Shown here: positions 26,490 to 35,671 of the stretch, piece by piece
Layout of the letters: each line of letters opens with the position of its first letter
Position numbering within the stretch: position 1 is the first letter of the stretch
Assembly (NCBI GenBank): GCA_963839095.1
Contig: CAWIUF010000035.1
Location: 1 to 64,000 of the forward strand
Origin: Palsa-504 sp963839095
GTDB lineage: Bacteria > Actinomycetota > Actinomycetes > Streptosporangiales > Streptosporangiaceae
Direction: 5' to 3'
DNA: 64,000 nucleotides
Translations under genes and position numbers: made by a program
The notes under the pieces: generated by a model
The model's input: only the letters and a program-made list of their open reading frames with translations
Told to the model about the DNA's origin: nothing
Database searches by the model: none

Positions 26490-27483
26490 ATGCAGATAGG
26501 CCTATCGATCGCTTCGCACAGCGGGCTGCGCGCCGGCCGCGGTCGGGGCGGTGGCCGCCTTGGCGGAGGAGGCCGGGTTCGGCGCGGTGTTCGTGGCCGA
26601 GGGGCACGGCGACGCCCTGGCCCTGTGCCATCCGGTGGCGGCCGCGACCCGGCGGGTGCGGGTGGGGACGGCGATCGCGAACGCGGCGCTGCGGCCGCCG
26701 GTGCTGGCGGCCAAGACCGCGGCGCAGCTCGACCACGCGGCGGGCGGCCGGTTCGTGCTCGGGCTGGGGGTGGGCAATAGGATGATGAACTCCAGATTCG
26801 GGATCGCGCCATTTGCGCCGCTGGCGATGACCGAGGAGTACGTCGGTGTCGTCCGGGCCGTGCTGGGCGGGTCGCCGGGTTATGACGGCACGGTGTACCG
26901 GACCGGGATGGTGCCGCTGGACAGCCCGCCGGTCCGGGCCGGGCTGCCCGTCTACCTGGCCGCGCTGGGGCCGCGGATGCTCGCGCTGGCGGGCCGGATC
27001 GCCGACGGGGTGATCCTCAACCTGATGACGCCGGCCCAGGCGGGCGCGGCGGCTGAGGTGGTCCGCGCGGCCGCGGCTTCGGCCGGCCGGGATCCGGCGT
27101 CGGTGGAGATCGCCTGCGTGGTGCACTGCGCGCTGTCTTCCGATCCGGCGGTGGCCGCGGCGGCGGCGCGGGCTATGGTGCTACGTTACGTGCTACATCC
27201 GGCCGTGCCGCGGCTGTTCGGGGAGCTAGACGGGGGTCCTGATCTGGGACCGGTGCGCGAGCTGCTGCTGGCTGGCGATCGTTCGGGTGCCGTGGGGCGG
27301 GTGCCGCAGCGGGTGGCCGACGGGTTCGTGGCGCACGGCGACGCGGCGCGGTGCGCGGGGCGGGTGGCGCAGTACCGGGCCGCCGGGGTGGACCTGCCGG
27401 TCCTGTTCCCGGTGCCGGTGGGCGGCGACTGGGGGTACGAGAAGGTGATCAGCGTTCTGGGCTCCGCTATCGGGGCGTTCTGA
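26490..27483 (+). CDS. LLM-class (F420-dependent type) oxidoreductase, one frame change
   Basis: About 331 residues, luciferase-like TIM barrel. ATG 26490 gives MQIGLSIASHSGL; after a frame change near 26540 the protein continues ALAEEAGFGAVFVAEGHGDA, RVRVGTAIANAALRPPVLAA, LDHAAGGRFVLGLGVGNRMM and GLPVYLAALGPRMLALAGRI, standard landmarks of the 5,10-methylene-H4MPT reductase-like branch. It is divergent from the dioxygenase and may be controlled from the same palindrome. The cofactor (F420 or FMN) and substrate are inferred from family only. Confidence 0.82.
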
Positions 27484-27498
27484 CATAAGGAGGCAGCT

Positions 27499-27886
27499 AT
27501 CAGCGAGGAACTCGTCGTCCGCTTCTTCAGCGCGCTGGAGGCCGGCGACATCGGCACCGTGCGGGAGATCTACGCGCCGGACGCGGTCATCTGGCACAAC
27601 GACGACCTGCTCGAGCAGCCGGTCGAGGACAACCTGAAGACGCTGCGGGGCCTGCACCGGGTGGTGTCCGGCCTGCACTACGAGATCATCCGGCGGGTCC
27701 CGGCCCCGGACGGGGTGCTGCAGCAGCACATCCTGCGCGGCCAGCTGCCCGACGGCTCCGACGTCGCGCTGCACGCCGCGATGTACCTGCAGGTCCGCGA
27801 CGGTCACATCACCCGGATCGAGGAGTACCTGGACTCCGGGCAGCGGGCCAGCCATCAAGGCCGCCCGCGAGGCCCTCGCCAGCTAG
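27499..27886 (+). CDS. NTF2-like (SnoaL/ketosteroid-isomerase fold) protein, apparent ATC start, one frame change
   Basis: About 129 residues: SEELVVRFFSALEAGDIGTV, REIYAPDAVIWHNDDLLEQP, then GLHRVVSGLHYEIIRR and DGHITRIEEYLDSGQ, a standard SnoaL-like fold. An ideal AGGAGG (27488-27493) sits five bases before ATC 27499, where the family would start M-S-E-E-L; ATG misread as ATC is plausible. The next possible start, GTG 27559, would remove the first helix. Near 27855 a frame change restores AIKAAREALAS and TAG at 27884-27886. It lies 15 bases after the LLM gene, so the two are one operon. Confidence 0.72.
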
Positions 27887-28085
27887 CCTTCTGGGGCACG
27901 GCCCTGCCGGGCGGCCGCATCAGAACCTCGCGATAACCCGTAACGCCACATATCGGACTCCTCGATATTTAATGTTGTGGCACGTTACCTTTCTTATTCA
28001 GCAGGGTGGCACTATATCTGAAAAATTCGGGGCCGCTGGGGACGCCGGGGCGCGGAATCGTCGGCGGCCCTGGCTGGGTGGGTGC

Positions 28086-29734
28086 TCAGCGGCTGGCTTC
28101 CGCCGCGATCCAGAAGGCGCACTGGTGCTGGGCGGAGAAATTCGTCTCGGGCTGGGGACGCGGCGGGACCAGGGACAGCATCTGCTGGCTGGCGGTGCTG
28201 AAGCGGGGCCAGCCGGCGGCGGGGACGCCGGTCTTGGCCATGGTGGTCCAGTCCTGCTTCATGGCCTCCGCGAGCTGCTGCTGGGCGGCGGTGAGGTCGG
28301 TGGGGTGCGGGACGGCGGTCTGGCTGAACAGGTACTGCAGCTCGGACGCGTGGGCCGCGCCGTAAGGGAAGCTGACCGGGGGCAGGAAGAGCTCCGGCGC
28401 GTTCTCGTCGTTGAACTCGTACGCGTACGTGGGCACGTACCGCGAGAGCGACTCGTCGAAGGAGAGCGAGTGGCAGGCGAAGATCGCGTCGGTGCCGACC
28501 GCGCCGAGGGCGACCGCCGGGCTGGAGAAATGGCTGAGCGGGTAGCGCGCGGCGATCGCGGCCGCGGCGGCCGCGGGCACGCTGAGCGTAGAGGCGATCA
28601 TGTTCTGGTAGTTCGCCGCGGTCACCTTCGCGCCGAGAAGCTCGAAGACGGCGACGAACAGCCGGTACTCGTCGTGGTTGGTGCCGATCATCACCGGCAC
28701 CCGGTTGAACTGGCCGCTGGCCAGCGCGGTCTTGATCGACTGCTTGAGCACGGTGCCGTCGACGTCAGGGGTGTAGCCGACGGGGTCCTCGTTGGCCAGG
28801 ATCGTGGACACCGGCAGGCTGCGCAGGCAGGAGGCGCTGTTGCTGGCGCACCCGGCCTTGGTGGCGAACGCGGCGCCGGCGGCTTCGGCGGCGGACAGCG
28901 ACTGCTGGGTCGGGTTGTAACTCCCGCTCTCCACGATGGCCTTCTGGAACAGCCCGCGCGCGCCGGGCGAGACCAGCTGGGACAGGGTGGACAGGCCGCC
29001 CGCCGACTCGCCGAACAGGGTCACGTTGCCCGGGTTGCCGCCGAACCCGCGGATGTTGTGCTGCACCCAGCGCAGCGCGGCCTGCTGGTCCATCAGGCCG
29101 TAGTTGCCCGACGGGCCGCCCGGGCGGCCGGCCAGCGCGGCGTCGGCCAGGAAGCCGAGGGCACCGAGCCGGTAGTTGATGGTGACGACGATGACGCCGT
29201 GCCCGACCAGCCCGGTCGGGTTGTACTCGTCCCCCGCGCCGGTCCGCAGCGAGCCGCCGTGCACCCAGAACATCACCGGCAGGTTGCGGGTGGCCTGGCC
29301 CTCTTGGCCCCGGCCGGGGTGAACACGTTGAGGTACAGGCAGTTCTCGGACGTGCTGGCCACGCCGAACGAGGATGACGGCTGCGGGCAGTGCGGGGCGA
29401 AACTGGTCGCGGCGCGGACGCCCTGCCAGGGCGCGGCGGGCTGCGGAGGCTGCCAGCGCAGCGGGCCGACCGGGGGCGCCGCGTACGGGATGCCCAGGAA
29501 CTCGTCGGTCGCCGCGACCGCCTTGCCGTGCACGGCCCCGTCGGCGGTGGACACGATGAGACCCCCGCTGCGGGCGGCGTTTCCGGCGGCGAGCCGGAGC
29601 TCGGCTCGGGCTCGAGGTAGGGCTGGTGTGGCGGTGGCAGTGGTGCAGGCGGCCGCCGTGATCAGCATCGCGACGACCGCGGCGCCCCTCACCAGTCCGG
29701 TTCGTACACACTGCCTGGTCGGTATCGCTCGCAT
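28086..29734 (-). CDS. Secreted type-B carboxylesterase, one frame change
   Basis: About 549 residues. An N-terminal signal sequence (VRGAAVVAMLITAAACTTAT) suggests export, possibly as a lipoprotein at the Cys of TAAAC, although that lipobox is weak. EFLGIPYAAPPVGPLRW, SENCLYLNVF and, after a frame change near 29300, WVHGGSLRTGAGDEYNPTG follow; the nucleophile elbow is GESAGG in NVTLFGESAGGLSTL. The Glu/Asp and His of the triad lie in the later GTNHDEYRLF and AAHASELQYLF regions. It hydrolyses carboxyl esters outside the cytoplasm. Convergent with the NTF2-like gene. Confidence 0.85.
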
Positions 29735-30013
29735 CGTCGCGTTCGCCTCTTCGAGACTGGAACAGTCTGATTGAGTCAGATAATTACGATATAGGCAAAA
29801 CGTTCAGATGTTGAGCGGAAATCCTTACGCCATAGGCACTTTGGCGCCATCCGTCGCTACGGCGCGCTGTCGGCTATGGGGCGGCTCGAGCGAGATCAGC
29901 GTCCCAGGACGCAGGGCATATGGCCCCCGGGGTGCTGTCAGGTGACGCATTTCGCTTGCATCAGCGGAATCAACTGACCCAACAGCACCAGAGTGGTTCA
30001 TGCCGCAACCGGC

Positions 30014-30064
30014 TCGATGCTCCATCGATCCGGTTGCCGCCGGTCGATGCTCCATCGATCCGGT
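30014..30064. repeat. Two direct copies of a 21-bp hairpin-forming unit
   Basis: Identical 21-base units at 30014-30034 and 30044-30064, period 30. Each contains CGATG-CTC-CATCG flanked by T and A, so each unit is itself an inverted repeat with 6-bp arms. A paired operator or a short attachment-like site are both possible. Confidence 0.7.
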
Positions 30065-30125
30065 AGGCGCCGACGGCAAGTCGGAGCGGCCGGAGATGGC
30101 GGGTGGCGGGCAGGCGGGAGTGGCC

Positions 30126-30169
30126 GGGCGGGCGGGCGGGCGGGCGGGCAGGCAGGCAGGCAGGCAGGC
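30126..30169 (+). repeat. Tetranucleotide microsatellite (GGGC)6(AGGC)5, G-quadruplex prone
   Basis: Six GGGC units (30126-30149) run directly into five AGGC units (30150-30169); AGGCAGGC fragments continue imperfectly to about 30202. The first block provides runs of three G separated by a single C, an almost ideal G-quadruplex sequence on the + strand. Such tracts change length by slipped-strand mispairing. Confidence 0.85.
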
Positions 30170-30285
30170 GAGGACAGGCAGGCAGGCGGGGCAGGCAGGA
30201 CGGCGATTTCCTGAAGCGGATGTTGCGGCGAGGTGGCGGTGCTGAGCCTGGTGGTGTCCGCGCCCGTTCTGGGTACTTTGGACGC

Positions 30286-31434
30286 ATGGCACGTCCCGGC
30301 CGGTCCGAAGGTTCTTCCGAAGAACTTCGGTCCCCATCTGGCTCAAGCTCTCCGCGGTCGACTCCGCGAAGATGGACCTGGTGCTGGCGCGGCCCGAGTT
30401 CGAGGGCTGGACCAAGGGCGAGTGGTGCCTGGAGATCATCCAGACGGCCTTGCGGTACTACACCAGGCCGCGTCCCGCGGGCGAGCCCGGCCGGCGGCGC
30501 GCACCGGCGCGGCCCACCGTGGATCCGGCGCCACCGCCCGCCGAGGCTATGCCGCCGCGATCCGAAGCCGGGCCGCTGCCATCCGAGCCGGTACCGCTAC
30601 CGGCCGAGATCGTGCCGCCGCTTGCCGAGGCAGAGCCGCCGCCGGTCGAGACCAGGCCACCAGCCGAACCGGGACCGCCGCCAGTCGAGGGCAGGCCACC
30701 GACGGCCTCGACTGCGCCGCGCGCCGAACGGCCGACGGCTGCACGACGCCACCTGGCCATGAGCCGGAGCCGGTCGCGCCGGAGCGACGCAGGCCCGGCG
30801 GCCGCCGGAACCGGACCATTGGATCTCGGCGGCCGTCGCCGTCAAGGCGGGCACTACAGACCGGCGACCGGAGGCCGAGCCAACGCAGTCCCAGCGACAG
30901 GCAGGTCCGAGCCGAGGTCGCGGCGACCGGGCCAGCCAGCGCGGTCCCGGCGACAGGCGGAACCGGGCACGGCGGGCGCCGAAGCTGGGGCGGGGCGGAC
31001 GGCGGAAGCTGGGCGGGGCGGCCAGGCGGAAGCTGAGGCGGGCGGCCGGAAGCTGAGGCGGGGCGGTCCGGCGGAGCCGCGGCCGAGCTGCGCAGCGGCC
31101 GCGGCGGCGCGGAAGCGCGCGGCCGGTCGAGCCGGAAGCGCCGCGGCCGGTCGAGCCGGAACGTCGCGGCCGTCGAGCCGAACCGCGCGGAACTCCGCGA
31201 GCCGGAGCCGCCGGCAGAGCGGCCGCGGCGGGGGCGGGCTGACTCTGGCCAGCTTGGTTCGGAGGGGGTCCGGAGCCGGAGCCGGTCGACGCCGGGGCTG
31301 AGGCTGAGGGCTGGGGCTGAGGCTTGACGGGGGGGGTTGATTCGTGGCCGGAGGTGGAGTGCTCGCATCCGGCTGAAGCGCGGGATTATCAGAGTGGCAC
31401 CTGCGCCGCTTGCGGGGCCATCCTGTGGGATTGA
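30286..31434 (+). CDS. Hypothetical protein with Pro/Glu-rich linker and C-terminal zinc ribbon, several frame changes
   Basis: ATG 30286 starts MARPGRSEGSSEEL; a shifted frame then reads IWLKLSAVDSAKMDLVLARP, EFEGWTKGEWCLEIIQTALR, a small helical domain. A linker of some 250 residues follows with PPxE-type repeats (PPPVETRPPAEPGPPPVEGR; near 31110-31160, in another frame, RPVEPEAPRPVEPE). The last frame ends VECSHPAEARDYQSGTCAAC then GAILWD and TGA 31434, a C-x-H ... C-x-x-C zinc-ribbon-like tail. All three frames hold a stop between 31301 and 31327 and an eight-G run lies at 31329-31336, so the join is inferred. I do not recognise a family. Confidence 0.5.
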
Positions 31435-31457
31435 ACCCCTGACAGGCGGAGGTAGCG

Positions 31458-32237
31458 GTGGAGGGCTGGCGCCCGGTGGAGGACATCGTCCGGTGGGGGT
31501 TCGGGCAGGCGCCGGTGGTGATGGCCAACGAGTCCCACAGCGGGTGGGCGCGCAGCGTCCGGACCCGGGTGATCGGGGCACGGATGATCCGGGCGGCGCA
31601 CGAGGCGGGCGTGCGGCGGCTGGCCATGGAGGCGCTGCCTGGCCGGCCAGGGACGTGCCGGGCCCGATCACGACCCTCCCGGACGACGACGGCGGCTACC
31701 TGGCTCAGCCGGAGATGCGCGCGATGATCGGCACGGCGCTCGACCTGGGCTGGACCCTGTGGGCCTACGAGGCGCAGTTCGATATCACACCCGATACCGA
31801 CCGGGCCTGGCTGCGCAGCATGGAGTTCACCAACTGGCGCGAACGCGAGCAAGCCGCGAACCTGGGCCGGCTGATGGACTCCGCGCCCGGAGAGCCGATG
31901 CTGGTCTGGTGCGGTAACAGCCACGCCTCCAAGCACGAGCCCTCGGGCTGCGATGACGACGAATGGATCCCGATGGGCTGGAACTTTCGCGAGCTGTCGG
32001 GCATCGACCCGTTCGTTATCGATCAGACGGTGACCGTCAACTTCTCCGGCCGGCCGCCGGGGCAGCGCGCGCGAACTGCTCGAGTTCCTGGCGGACACGC
32101 TGGCTGAACTCGGCGGGACGGCCGGGATCCTGCGGGCGCAGGCGCCACCGCCGCTGGACCAGCGGGCCGGGGTCGACGCGCTGGTCGTCTCCACCGACAA
32201 CGAGCTGACCGGGGAAGAGCCGCCGGAGACCTGCTAA
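31458..32237 (+). CDS. TIKI/ChaN/EreA-superfamily-like protein, two frame changes
   Basis: About 259 residues from GTG 31458 (RBS GGAGG at 31448-31452). Landmarks are GQAPVVMANESHSGWARSVR, RMIRAAHEAGVRRLAMEAL, ALDLGWTLWAYEAQFDITPD, MLVWCGNSHASKHEP and WNFRELSGIDPFVIDQTVTV. The N-E-S-H near the start, an E after strand 2 and the GNSHASK motif resemble the metal/heme-binding core of the erythromycin esterase-ChaN-TIKI superfamily. Frame changes near 31650 and 32080 break it; the last frame ends at TAA 32237. The assignment is from pattern only; a hydrolase is possible. Confidence 0.5.
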
Positions 32238-32250
32238 CCGAGGATGGGGC

Positions 32251-35200
32251 ATGATCAAGCGGCTGCTGGTGGCCAACCGGGGTGAGGTCGCGGTGCGGGT
32301 CATGGCGACGGCGGCGGTGCTCGGGATCGAGACGGTGGCGGTCTACCCCGCCGACGACGCGGCCTGCGGGCACGTCGCCCGGGCGGATACGCGCGGTCGA
32401 GCTGCCCGGCACCGGGGCGGCCGCCTACCTCGACGTCGACGCGATCGTGGCCGCGGCCGCCGGGGCGGGCTGCGACACCCTGCACCCCGGATACGGCTTC
32501 CTGTCCGAGCGGCCGGAGCTGGCCGCGCGGTGCGCCGCGGCCGGGCTGCGCTTCGCCGGGCCCGGACGCCGAGGCGCTCGCGCTGTTCGGCGACAAGGCG
32601 GCGGCCCGGGCCCGGGCGCGCGAGCTCGGCGTGCCGGTGCTGGCCGGGACCGGCATCGACCCGACGCCGGAGCAGGTGCGGGACCTGCTGCCTGAGCACG
32701 GGGCGGTGATGGTCAAGGCGGTGGCGGGCGGCGGCGGGCGCGGGCTGCGGCCGGTGGCCCGCGAGGAGGACGTGGCCGAGGCGATGCGCCGGTGCGCCTC
32801 CGAGGCGGCGTCGGCCTTCGGTGACGGGCGGGTGTACGCCGAGCAGCTGCTGACCGGGGCCCGGCACATCGAGGTCCAGCTTCTGGGCGACGGCACCGGC
32901 GCGGTGGCGGTGCTCGGCGACCGGGACTGCAGCGTGCAGCGGCGGCGGCAGAAGCTGATCGAGATCGCCCCGGCGGCTACTCGGCGGCGCGGTCCGCGAC
33001 CGGCTGGCGCGAGGCCGCGGTGGCGCTGGCCGCCTCGGCCGGTACCGCGGCCTGGCCACCGCCGAGTTCCTGGTCCGGGGCGAGGACGATCGCGTTCCTC
33101 GAGGTCAACCCCCGGCTGCAGGTCGAGCACACGGTCACCGAACAGGTCACCGGGCTGGACCTGGTCGAGCTGGGGCTGCGGGTCGCGGACGGCGCCCGGC
33201 TCGGCGAGCTCGGCGCTGGACGGCGGCGCGCGCCGCGCGGCGCGCGGTGCAGGCCCGGGTGAACGCCGAGGCGCTGCAGCCGGACGGGACGTTCCTGCCC
33301 GGCGACGGCACGCTGACCAGGTTCCAGCCGCCGGCCGGGCACGGCGTCCGGGTCGATACCGCCGCGTACCCGGGGTACCCGGTCGGCCCGCGGTACGACT
33401 CGCTGCTGGCCAAGGTGATCTGCCGACGGGCGGCACGCTGGAGGAGGCGGCCCGCCGGGCGGTCCGGGCGCTGGCCGAGTTCGACATCGCCGGCGTGCCG
33501 ACCAACGCGGCCCTGCTCCAGGCGCTGCTGCGGCGTCCCGGCGCTCGGCACGCTGGACGCCGGCTACCTGGACGCGCACGCCGCCGAGCTCGCGGCTGAC
33601 GGCTGGTGAGGCCGAGTGGTGCCGGAGGGACCGGAGGCGGAGGTGCGCGGACCCGGAGGGCAGCGCGGCGGTAACGGCGCCGCTGACCGGGACGGTGGTC
33701 TCGGTGGCGGTCGACGCCCGGCCAGCTGGTCGCCGCCGGCGAGGAGCTGCTCGTGCTCGAGGCGATGAAGATGGAGCACGAGGTCCGGGCGCAGGCGGCC
33801 GGGCGGGTGGCCGGGGTGCAGGTGGGGTGGGCGCCACGGTTTCGGCGGGGGCGGTCCTGGTGACGCTGGCCGGGACCGAGGACGCGGATGCCGGGCCGGC
33901 GCAGGCCGCCGAGGTGCCGCTGGACCACATCCGGCCGGATCTCGCGGAGGCGCGGGAACGGCACCGGATCGGGCTGGACGACGGACGGCCGGAGGTGACC
34001 GAGCGGCGGCACGGCGCCGGGCGGCGGACGGCCCGGGAGAACATCGCCGACCTGGTCGACGAGGGCAGCTTCACCGAGTACGGCGCGATGGTCATCGCGG
34101 CCCAGCGCCGCCGCCGCGCGCTCGACGACCTCATCGCCCGCACCCCGGCCGACGGCCTGGTCGCTGGGCACCGCCCGGGTCGGCGGGCGGCCGGTCGCGG
34201 TGATGTCCTACGACTACACCGTGCTGGCCGGCACGCAGGGCCACATGAACCACCGCAAGACCGACCGGCTGCTCGAGCTGGTCCGCCGGCGAGCGGCTGC
34301 CGCTGGTGATGTTCGCCGAGGGCGGCGGCGGGCGGCCCGGCGACACCGACACCACCTCGGTGGGCGGCCTGGACGTGCCGACCTTCCGGCTGACGGCCGA
34401 GCTGTCCGGCCAGGTCCCGCTGGTGGCGGTGGTGTCCGGCTACTGCTTCGCCGGCAACGCGGCGCTGGCCGGCGCGTGCGACGTGATCATCGCGACGCCG
34501 GAGGCCAGCCTGGGCATGGGCGGCCCGGCGATGATCGAGGGCGGCGGGCTGGGCGTCGTCGCGCCGGACGAGGTCGGACCGATGTCCGTCCAGGTACCGA
34601 ACGGAGTGGTCGATCTCCTGGTCCCCGACGAGCGCCGCGGCCGTGGCGGCGGCGCGTCGCTACCTCTCGTACTTCTCCGGGCCGTGCTGGCGCCGACGGG
34701 AGGCGGACGACCAGCGCAGGCTGCGCCAGCTCATCCCGGAGAACCGGGTCCGGGCCTACGACGTGCGGCCGGTCATCGAGGCGCTGTGTGACACCGGCAG
34801 CGTGCTGGAGCTGCGGGCCGGGTTCGGTACCGGGATACTGACGGCGCTGGTCCGGATCGGCGGGCACCCGGTCGGGCTGCTGGCCAACAACCCGCTGCAC
34901 CTGGGCGGGGCGATCGACGGCGACGCGCGCCGACAAGGCGACCGCGTTCCTGGGGCTGTGCGAGGCGCACCGGATTCCCGTTTGTCTCGCTGGTGGATAC
35001 TCCGGGCTTCATGGTCGGGCCCGGAGGTGGAGCGGACGGCGGTGGTGCGGCGGTTCGGCGCGATGTTCGTGGCGGGCGCCCGGCTGACCGTGCCGGTCTG
35101 CGCGGTGGTGCTGCGCAAGGCCTACGGGCTGGGCGCGATGGCGATGACGGCCGGGGACCTGCGCGCGCCGGCCATCACGGTGGCCTGGCCGACCGGCGAG

Positions 35201-35525
35201 TTCGGCGGGATGGGGCTGGAGGGCGCGGTCCGGCTCGGCTACCGCCGCGAACTCGACGCGATCGAGGACCCCGCGGCCCGCCAGGCCCGCTACGAGCAGC
35301 TGGTGGCCGAGCAGTACACCCGGGGCAAGGCGCTCAGCACCGCGATGGCGTTCGAGATCGACGACGTCATCGACCCGGCGCAGACCCGCGCCGTGCTCGG
35401 CGGACGTGCTCGCGCTGGCCCAGGCCGGTCGGTCCTTGCCGTACGCAGGCGCACCAGCAGCGTCGGCGCCGGGGTCGTTTCCGGCACCCACAGGTCCGTC
35501 GCGAGCTCGATCCCGTCCCGCATGA
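32251..35525 (+). CDS. Single-chain acyl-CoA carboxylase (biotin carboxylase, biotin carrier, carboxyltransferase), many frame changes
   Basis: A restored polypeptide near 1,070 residues. Biotin carboxylase: IKRLLVANRGEVAVRV, LHPGYGFLSERPELAARC, GAVMVKAVAGGGGRGLRPVA, HIEVQLLGDGTGAVAVLGDR and FLEVNPRLQVEHTVTEQVTG. Biotin carrier: LVLEAMKMEHEV (about 33750-33785) with the biotinylated Lys. Carboxyltransferase: ARENIADLVDEGSFTEYGAM, GYCFAGNAALAGACDVIIAT, VSLVDTPGFMVGPEVER and RKAYGLGAMAMTAGDL. At least a dozen frame changes occur, more than in any neighbour, so it may be a real pseudogene. The last 100 bases overlap an antisense hydrolase fragment, and the true end may lie near 35420. It carboxylates an acyl-CoA, possibly propionyl- or branched-chain-CoA. 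Confidence 0.75.
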
Positions 35526-35559
35526 CTACCTTGACGTCCTTGTGCACCGTGAATGTCAC
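35420..35559 (-). pseudogene. 5' end of a CocE/NonD-type hydrolase, truncated
   Basis: GTG 35559 with AAGGAG at 35565-35570 begins a clear CocE/X-Pro dipeptidyl-peptidase-like N-terminus: FTVHKDVKVVMRDGIELATD, LWVPETTPAPTLLVRL and, after one lost base, PYGKDRP. The match ends abruptly after about 45 codons, where the DNA becomes the 3' end of the carboxylase on the other strand. The catalytic domain is absent, so this is a start cut off by a rearrangement. Confidence 0.65.
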
Positions 35560-35647
35560 GACGGCTCCTTCGCCCGGGTAACGACCTTCGTGATCAAGCC
35601 TAGGCTCCGGCCGCCCGGCAGGCTATGGCCGACGGGGGGACACTAAA

Positions 35648-35661
35648 TGGAACACGTTCTA
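35648..35661. promoter_or_regulatory. KstR-type operator (TNNAACNNGTTNNA)
   Basis: The 14 bases TGGAACACGTTCTA fit the published mycobacterial KstR consensus exactly. They end ten bases before ATG 35672 of a FadD17-like acyl-CoA synthetase, a gene controlled by KstR in Mycobacterium. TAGTCT (35660-35665), overlapping the box, may be the -10 of a leaderless transcript, since no Shine-Dalgarno sequence is present. Confidence 0.7.
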
Positions 35662-35671
35662 GTCTGGTGCC

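Larger units (their letters stand above)
29735..30285. other. Repeat-rich 0.55-kb intergenic region
   Basis: No convincing gene. The left part (29735-29830) is A/T-rich and should contain the esterase promoter; TCTGA-TTGAG-TCAGA (29766-29780) is a possible operator. Two copies of a 21-base hairpin-forming repeat lie at 30014 and 30044, and a tetranucleotide tract at 30126-30169. Open frames on the minus strand here are low-complexity Pro/Ala/Cys translations of the repeats and are not reported as genes. Confidence 0.6.

Noticed and set aside
29310..29330. A second KstR-like match (GTGAACACGTTGAGG) within the esterase gene
   Set aside because: The fixed outer T and A do not match and the site lies in the middle of a coding sequence.
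30014..30202. Possible CRISPR array
   Set aside because: Only two 21-bp units with a nine-base spacer, followed by simple tetranucleotide repeats; no spacers of usual length and no cas genes.
31394..31460. A tRNA-like T-arm (GGGATTGAACCCC)
   Set aside because: The flanking bases do not form acceptor, D or anticodon arms. The same bases encode the end of a zinc-ribbon tail (GAILWD).
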